Shown in pieces: positions 7,902 to 12,350 of a stretch of DNA of 12,350 nt (within the stretch, counting starts at the first letter, position 1; each line of letters opens with the position of its first letter). A model generated the notes under the pieces. It did no database searches and was not told the origin of the DNA. It saw only the letters and a program-made list of their open reading frames with translations. Origin of the DNA: Polyangiaceae bacterium. GTDB lineage: Bacteria; Myxococcota; Polyangia; Polyangiales; Polyangiaceae. Location: NCBI GenBank assembly GCA_025936205.1, contig JAICTU010000269.1, forward strand, positions 1 through 12,350, given 5' to 3'. The position numbers and the translations under genes are program-made.

Positions 7902-8198
7902 ATGTTCGTGATCGAGCTCAGCTACAAGGCAGATCTGTCCGAGATCGACGCAGCCATGCCGGCTCACGTCGCTTTCTTGAAGAAGCACTATGCCGCCGGC
8001 GACTTCCTCGTCTCGGGCAGGAAGATCCCCCGCGACGGCGGCATCATCATCGCGGTCGGCGGTAGCCGCGAAGGCATTGAAGCCATCATGCGCCAGGATC
8101 CTTTTTGCAAACTCGGCCTCGCGGAGGCGCGCGTGATCGAGTTCCGCGCGAGCCAGCGCGCCGATGACATTCAGCAGCGCATCGCCGCGCGCGGCTGA
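7902..8198 (+). CDS. YciI-like small protein
   Basis: The 98-residue product is the normal size for the YciI family, whose members have a ferredoxin-like fold resembling muconolactone isomerase and EthD-type proteins. Features seen are His22 in the first helix (AHVAFLKKHYAAGDFLVSGR, 21-40), a GGIIIAVGG strand (46-54), the family DPF motif at 66-68 and the last strand ARVIEF (76-81). His22 and Asp66 are the candidate active-site residues. Many YciI-like proteins have no proven substrate, and none can be named here. ATG 7902 follows AAGGTGGGAG; a GTG three codons upstream lies inside that site and would add MGA. The stop is 2 bases from the stop of the opposing lipoprotein gene. Its nearest neighbours do not suggest a pathway. 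Confidence 0.9.
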   Translation: MFVIELSYKADLSEIDAAMPAHVAFLKKHYAAGDFLVSGRKIPRDGGIIIAVGGSREGIEAIMRQDPFCKLGLAEARVIEFRASQRADDIQQRIAARG

Positions 8199-8200
8199 TT

Positions 8201-8797
8201 TCAACCCCGGCTACCCGGCGCCCCCGCCTCGGCCAGCTGGCGATGCGGCAATCGAGCGCAGTGGCTGATCACATCCCGGCGCGCCGCAGAATCGGCATGG
8301 TATCCGATCTCTTCCTCATGCCGTCCACGGAAGTAGTCCAGGGCTGCGTTCACGGCGTCGTCATCCGCGTGCATGGCGGCCCAGCAATCCGCCAGCGTTT
8401 CGGCGCAAGTGGACCTGGCTCCCACCGTCTTCATGTAGTGATGGGCCTGCTCGTGCAGCTCGACAAAGCGACACAGGGGCCAGCCATAAAGCTCGCACAG
8501 CGGGCGGCTCAGAAAGATCGCTTCCCCGCGCGCGTACCCAAGCCGCAGATCGTTGACGTAGAACGCAACGGCAGGGTCGCCGACGCTCGATGACAAATCG
8601 ATCGGCGCGTTCGCCAGGCACGCGGGCATCGCTGCTTCGCTGTCCGAGGCGGCGGTCAGCGCATCCGGCATCCGCTCCGCCCCCACGCATGCCGTGAGGC
8701 AGCCTGCCAGGAGGAGGAGGCCGGCGATGCCCGTGCTACAGAAAACCCCACCGCCGGCCCGGCTTCTTTCAACGAGATCTGTATTCCGCTCGCCCAC
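8201..8797 (-). CDS. Putative lipoprotein with an HExxH metallopeptidase motif
   Basis: The 198-residue product begins with a charged segment (to about 13), a hydrophobic stretch and a lipobox LAGC at 30-33, with a second possible one, LTAC, at 34-37; export and lipidation at Cys33 are inferred. HEQAH at 115-119 is a zinc-binding HExxH motif. Fourteen residues later, CAETLADCWAA (131-141) supplies Glu133 as a likely third ligand and resembles the ELqADC.AG segment of neutral zinc metallopeptidases of the YpfJ type. Residues 74-110 may form the preceding strands. The protein is much shorter than YpfJ-type enzymes, so a minimal or partial domain is possible. Cys residues at 60, 101, 109, 131, 138 and 180 suggest disulfides outside the cytoplasm. 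The GTG start at 8797 has an AGG 5 bases upstream and is the only in-frame option that keeps the signal sequence. Substrate is unknown. Confidence 0.82.
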   Translation of the reverse strand: MGERNTDLVERSRAGGGVFCSTGIAGLLLLAGCLTACVGAERMPDALTAASDSEAAMPACLANAPIDLSSSVGDPAVAFYVNDLRLGYARGEAIFLSRPLCELYGWPLCRFVELHEQAHHYMKTVGARSTCAETLADCWAAMHADDDAVNAALDYFRGRHEEEIGYHADSAARRDVISHCARLPHRQLAEAGAPGSRG

Positions 8798-9259
8798 ACC
8801 CGCCTACGTAAGCCATCGCGCCGCACCGCGCCATCGCGCCTCACCCAGCGTGTTCCGATGCGACACGCCTTTCTTCACGCGTGCATTGCCCCGAACTGAG
8901 CCCGAGTGTCGTGGCGCGCAGAAACCGCGCTGCGTTGAAACAAACTGGCAAGCTTGGCTACTTTCCTAGCGCACCGAAAGCGCCGGATCCCGAAGCGGGC
9001 CTATGTCGCGGTCTGCAACGGTCGACCGTGGTAGACAAGGTCTGCTGAGGCGTCGCGCGCCGTCGCTTCAACCCTCGGGGTTATTGACGAAGCTGAGGTG
9101 AGGGTGCTCTCTGAGAGGGCTTCTCAAATTCCGCTCTGGAGGACACTCGCGCTGAGCGCGCGACGACGATGCATCGCGCCGAATGCACGACTCCTTCCAG
9201 CAGGTTCGCGCTTCGTTTCCGATCCGAAGCGCGGCCGTGCGCTCGGAACAGGTGCGGAA
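8798..9259. other. Intergenic region between the lipoprotein and FHA genes
   Basis: About 460 bases separate two divergent genes, the largest gap inside the window. The third-base GC bias of neighbouring genes fades here, and open frames on both strands have no recognisable product. A TTGAAA at 8935-8940 with TACTTT at 8959-8964 (18-base spacer) is a possible but poor promoter pointing at the FHA gene. The frame of the FHA gene stays open back to a GTG at 9098, so part of this stretch could be translated as a poorly conserved N-terminal extension. No tRNA-like fold was recognised. Confidence 0.5.
8812..8840. repeat. Two 11-bp direct repeats, GCCATCGCGCC
   Basis: Identical copies lie at 8812-8822 and 8830-8840, an 18-base period, directly upstream of the lipoprotein gene start (8797 on -). 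Tandem sites just upstream of a start can bind a regulator, but two short GC-rich copies may be chance. Confidence 0.3.
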
Positions 9260-10297
9260 ATGCTGAAACGTGCACCATTGCCTGCGGGAGCGCTCGCGGC
9301 ACGCGCTTCGACAGCTTCTGTACCCGTTCTTGCGACTGTGATACTTCGGTTTCAGGTGGCGCGGCTGAAGCAGCAGGGCGCGCTGAACTCGCATGAGTTG
9401 AGCGCGGAGACCATCGTGGGGAGAGCACCGAGTGCGATGATTCGGGTGCAGCAGTCCTACGTGTCATCGCACCACGCGAGCCTGCGCTGGACTGAACGCA
9501 AATGCTGGGAGGTCAAGGACCTCCAGAGCAAGAACGGAACTTACGTCAACCGCGAGCGCATCGCCGCGGGGGAAAAGGTCAAGCTCGAGCTCGGTGATGA
9601 GCTGGGGTTCGGATCGCTCGCAGAGCCGTTCGTCGTGGAGGACGTGTCACCACCCCGGGCGATGCTGCTGCCGGTCGAGAGCGAGGAGCCTCCCATTTTC
9701 CTCGATCAGACCCTGATCGCGCTGCCCAGCCTGGATCAGCCCGATGTGACGGTCTTTCAGTCGCCGACCGGGCAGTGGCAGGTCGACTCGCGAGATCTGG
9801 CGGGGCCACTCCACGATGGCGATCTGATCCGCCTCGCCCAGCAGTCCTGGCGTTGCTGTCTGCCCACCCCGACCGACGACACCGATGTCATCGATCGCTT
9901 TCCGAGCTTGTTCGCGCTGGCCGACGTGAACCTGCTGCTCAACGTTTCGCGCGACGAGGAGCAGATCGAACTGTCCCTCCATGCCTCGGGGCGCCCGATG
10001 TCGCTCGGGATCAAGGCCTGCTACTACCTGCTGCTGACGCTCGGCCGCTGCCGCCTGCGCCGGGACCTGCCGCCCACGACCGAGGTCAGTGAAGACGGCT
10101 GGATCAGCGTGAGCTCGCTGCTCGATCTGCTGCGTGTGTCCGAGCAACGCTTGAACGTGGACATCTTCCGGATCCGTCAGGAACTGCGGGCGGCCGGCGT
10201 CGTGGATGCCGCGGCCATCGTGGAGCGGCAGCCACCGCGCCGATTGCTGCGCCTGGGCACCGACCGCCTCGAGATCCGGAACCCGGAAGACAGCTGA
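9260..10297 (+). CDS. FHA-domain protein with C-terminal winged helix, probable phospho-dependent transcription regulator
   Basis: From ATG 9260 the product has 345 residues. An FHA domain at about 27-127 keeps the phosphothreonine-binding residues: Gly54-Arg55 (IVGR), Ser69 and His72 (VSSHHASL), and SKNGTYVN at 90-97. Residues 160-201 (VTVFQSP, then GPLHDGDLIRLAQQSWR) look like the back half of a second, degenerate FHA or related beta domain. Residues 255-340 fit an OmpR-type winged helix: WISVSSLLDLL, then the recognition-helix region RLNVDIFRIRQELRAAG (297-313), then a strand pair ending RRLLRLGTDRLEI. By analogy with EmbR, which joins FHA and winged-helix parts in another order, it may couple Ser/Thr phosphorylation to transcription. 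The start is uncertain: GTG 9338 would still keep the FHA domain, and GTG 9098 would extend it. The stop lies 4 bases from that of the opposing ATPase gene. Confidence 0.88.
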   Translation: MLKRAPLPAGALAARASTASVPVLATVILRFQVARLKQQGALNSHELSAETIVGRAPSAMIRVQQSYVSSHHASLRWTERKCWEVKDLQSKNGTYVNRERIAAGEKVKLELGDELGFGSLAEPFVVEDVSPPRAMLLPVESEEPPIFLDQTLIALPSLDQPDVTVFQSPTGQWQVDSRDLAGPLHDGDLIRLAQQSWRCCLPTPTDDTDVIDRFPSLFALADVNLLLNVSRDEEQIELSLHASGRPMSLGIKACYYLLLTLGRCRLRRDLPPTTEVSEDGWISVSSLLDLLRVSEQRLNVDIFRIRQELRAAGVVDAAAIVERQPPRRLLRLGTDRLEIRNPEDS

Positions 10298-10301
10298 CGC
10301 T

Positions 10302-12350
10302 TCAGCCGCAAGAGAGCTGGCGCTCGGGGCGGGACTCCGGGGCGAGCTGCGCCAGGAAGGCCTCGATGCGACGCGAGAACAGCAGCAGCTCCGACTCTGG
10401 ATCGGCGCTGACCAGCTGGTCACGGGTGACGGCTCCCAGCAGCTCACGAGCCTGATCGGGGCGCCCCTCCGCGAGCAATACCCTGGCCTCGATCCGGCAC
10501 AACTCGGGTCGGTAGAAACGCGCATAGGCGTGCGAGGCCGCGGGGCGAGCGCGCTCCAGAAGCTCCCGGGCAGCCAGGGGTTGCCCAGCCTCGAGCTGCG
10601 CCTCCGCCACGAATCCGGCAAATTGCCCCAGGCAGAGCCGGGCGCCCGTGTCCTCGAACAAGTCGTAACCCCGCTGCATGCGCAGCAGACCATTCCTTTC
10701 ACCGCGCGCCAGCTCGAGCCGCCCGGCAGCGACCTCTGCCACGGCATGAAAGATGGGATGACGCAGCCGCTGTCCGAGGGCTGCGAGGTCCGTCACCCGA
10801 GCTTGCTGGGCGCGCCGCCCTCTGGGCGAGTCGTGCTCGCGCAGCAACAGTCCGCGCGACGTGCTGACGAATAGGTTCAGGCCTCGCGCGATCGGCAACC
10901 CCTCCGCGGCGAGCTCGGCCAGCTCTTGCTGCTGCGCGGCGCGTTGCGAGTCGCCACGCAGCTGATACACGAGCGAGAGATAGCAGGGCGCATCCACCAG
11001 CAGCTCCTGTCCACAGGCGGCCACGATGCGGCGGACCTCCGCTCCGTCGAGCAGCCGGTGTGCCGCGAGCAAATTCTGCTCAGCGCGCCGCAGCTCCCCT
11101 CGGTAGTAGGCGACGTGACCGTGCGCCAGGGCGAGCACGCAGTCGCGCGCTGGGGTCGTCTCCAGCGTGCCCAGCACCGCGAGCAGCTGGCTCACCTCTG
11201 TCGAATCCTGACGCAGGCAAGCCTGCGCGAATGCGGACCAGAGCTCCGCCAGTGACTTGGTCGCAGCTCGTTGAGGGCGCGGACGGTCACTCCCGCTGGA
11301 GCGGGTGCTCACGTCGGGCAATGGATTGCTGGCATTCACGGAGGGACAGAGCAGACGCTCGATGTCCTGCTGCCGCCGCTCCTTTTGCTCGGGGCTCAGA
11401 CCTGAGCTGCGCAGCAGCTCCAGAGCCCGGCGGAAGTGTACACACGCCTCGAAGTGGCAAGAGCGCCGCGCAGCGTATTCGCCGGCACGCACGGAGAGCT
11501 CCACTGCTTCCAGCCAGCGCCCGGCGCGCGCAAAATGGCGCACGAACTGCTCGGGGCGTTCGATCAGCCAGGCCCCGAAGCTGGTCTGCATGACGTCTGC
11601 AATGCGCCGATGCAGTTGTTCCCGGCGGGCGGCAGGCAAGCGCTCATAAATCGCTTCCCCGAACATGCGATGGCGAAACACCAGCGTACGCTGCTCGGCC
11701 CCGCCCTGATCCAGGATCAGCCCCGCGGCAGTCAGGCGCGTGAGATGCGCCTCGAGCTCGCCGTGCTCGAGCCCGGAGAGCTTCTCCAGGATGGCAAAGA
11801 TCGACTCGCGGCCCAGCGCTGCCAGCAGATCGACCGTGTCGCGCGCGCTGCCCAGCCCCTGCAAGCGACGATCGAGCGACTCGGTGAGGGAGCTCGGCAC
11901 GTCGAGAAAGAGCTGCGAGCGCGCGCCGGCCCCCGATCTCTCGATGACGGAGAGCGTGAGCTCCTCCAGCAGCAGGGGCAGGCCGTCCGCGGCCTCGACG
12001 ATGCGAGCTGCTGTGCGCTGCGAGAGCCCCTGCGCGCCCGGCAACGCGCGCACCAGTTCCAGCGCATCCGCCGCGTTCAACCGGGACACCGACAGCGGCT
12101 GGATTGACAGGCAAGCGCTCACTTCGCGCTGACACTCGGACCTGCCGCTCAAGACCAGTAGCAGGGGCCGCTGTGGTGGTTGAATCCGTAGCGAGCGCAG
12201 CAAGGCCAGCGAGGAGTGGTCGAGCCAGTGCACGTCATCGACGATCACCAGCACCGGGGGATCGTCCGCCTTCCCCATCAGGGCGGCCAGGCCGGTGCCG
12301 ATGCTGTGTTCTTGGTAGCTACCTCCCCCCGCCCGCACGCCGGGCGGCGC
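10302..12350 (-). CDS. STAND-type AAA ATPase with helical repeat tail, 5' end outside window
   Basis: The frame is open to the right edge, so 682 C-terminal residues are seen and the start is missing; Walker A must lie beyond base 12350. Counting from the edge, Walker B VLVIVDDVHWLD at 33-44 is typical of the AAA_16/predicted ATPase domains found with LuxR, BTAD, adenylate cyclase or Ser/Thr kinase modules. LLLVLSGRSE (sensor-like) and EAADGLPLLLEEL (the usual GNPLFLEEL) follow, then a winged-helix-like segment with LTAAGLILDQGG and FRHRMFGEAIYERL. The rest is alpha-helical with TPR-like units such as CHFEACVHFRRALELL and ELRRAEQNLLAAHRLLDG, broken by a Ser/Pro/Arg-rich linker after LLCPSVNAS. 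Such proteins act as signal-responsive switches. In myxobacteria the missing N-terminus is often a Ser/Thr kinase, which would suit the facing FHA gene, but this cannot be seen here. Confidence 0.9.
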   Translation of the reverse strand, partial: APPGVRAGGGSYQEHSIGTGLAALMGKADDPPVLVIVDDVHWLDHSSLALLRSLRIQPPQRPLLLVLSGRSECQREVSACLSIQPLSVSRLNAADALELVRALPGAQGLSQRTAARIVEAADGLPLLLEELTLSVIERSGAGARSQLFLDVPSSLTESLDRRLQGLGSARDTVDLLAALGRESIFAILEKLSGLEHGELEAHLTRLTAAGLILDQGGAEQRTLVFRHRMFGEAIYERLPAARREQLHRRIADVMQTSFGAWLIERPEQFVRHFARAGRWLEAVELSVRAGEYAARRSCHFEACVHFRRALELLRSSGLSPEQKERRQQDIERLLCPSVNASNPLPDVSTRSSGSDRPRPQRAATKSLAELWSAFAQACLRQDSTEVSQLLAVLGTLETTPARDCVLALAHGHVAYYRGELRRAEQNLLAAHRLLDGAEVRRIVAACGQELLVDAPCYLSLVYQLRGDSQRAAQQQELAELAAEGLPIARGLNLFVSTSRGLLLREHDSPRGRRAQQARVTDLAALGQRLRHPIFHAVAEVAAGRLELARGERNGLLRMQRGYDLFEDTGARLCLGQFAGFVAEAQLEAGQPLAARELLERARPAASHAYARFYRPELCRIEARVLLAEGRPDQARELLGAVTRDQLVSADPESELLLFSRRIEAFLAQLAPESRPERQLSCG

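Noticed and set aside
7048..7911. Long open frame on + opposite the EF-hand/TerB-like gene
   Set aside because: Its product is a His/Gln/Arg-rich shadow sequence, and the - strand frame has a good ribosome binding site and coherent helices.
8942..8960. Possible sigma-54 promoter at CTGGCAAGCTTGGC
   Set aside because: The GG and GC elements are 10 rather than 12 bases apart and the -12 element does not match.
9647..10747. Long open frame on - covering the FHA gene and the end of the ATPase gene
   Set aside because: It is antisense to two genes with clear domains and gives a Ser/Arg/Gln-rich product with no recognisable motif; GC-rich shadow frame.
11436..12107. Open frame on + opposite the STAND ATPase
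   Set aside because: The - strand encodes typical ATPase motifs through this whole stretch, so the + frame is a shadow.
1..12350. CRISPR array, transposase, integrase, tRNA or rRNA gene
   Set aside because: No regularly spaced repeats, no mobile-element protein motifs and no RNA gene structures were recognised on either strand.

Overview
The window is GC-rich throughout and its gene content points to a myxobacterium (Myxococcota). The pointers are a Ser/Thr-kinase-fold protein, an FHA protein with a C-terminal winged helix, a STAND-type ATPase with a helical repeat tail, a duplicated orphan MacB/FtsX-type permease, and two proteins resembling families that recur in myxobacteria. This assignment is inferred from family recall and base composition; no marker gene is present.

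Layout, left to right: an unassigned upstream stretch (1-360); a ComM/YifB AAA+ ATPase on + (361-1941); a possible TIGR02265-like cytosolic protein on - (1948-2526); a protein-kinase-fold protein on - that lacks the main catalytic residues (2674-3585); divergent from it, an 803-residue two-module permease on + (3812-6223), with a perfect 16-bp palindrome in the shared intergenic region; a 489-residue protein on - with an EF-hand/TerB-like N-terminus (6283-7752); a small YciI-like protein on + (7902-8198); a putative lipoprotein with an HExxH zinc-peptidase motif on - (8201-8797); a gap of about 460 bases; an FHA plus winged-helix regulator on + (9260-10297); and the C-terminal part of a large STAND ATPase on - running off the right edge (10302-12350).

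Strands alternate almost gene by gene. Four neighbour pairs are tail to tail, three of them with only 2-6 bases between stop codons. Apart from the two left-hand - strand genes, nothing looks like a co-directional operon. The window therefore reads as a string of mostly single-gene units rather than one pathway. The signalling theme (kinase-fold protein, FHA/winged-helix protein, STAND ATPase) is the only functional thread, and the link between these genes is inferred.

No tRNA, rRNA, CRISPR array, insertion sequence, integrase or phage gene was seen. I did not find a clearly new multi-gene system. The strongest candidates for follow-up are the degenerate kinase-fold protein divergent from the orphan permease around the palindrome, and the FHA/winged-helix regulator facing the ATPase.
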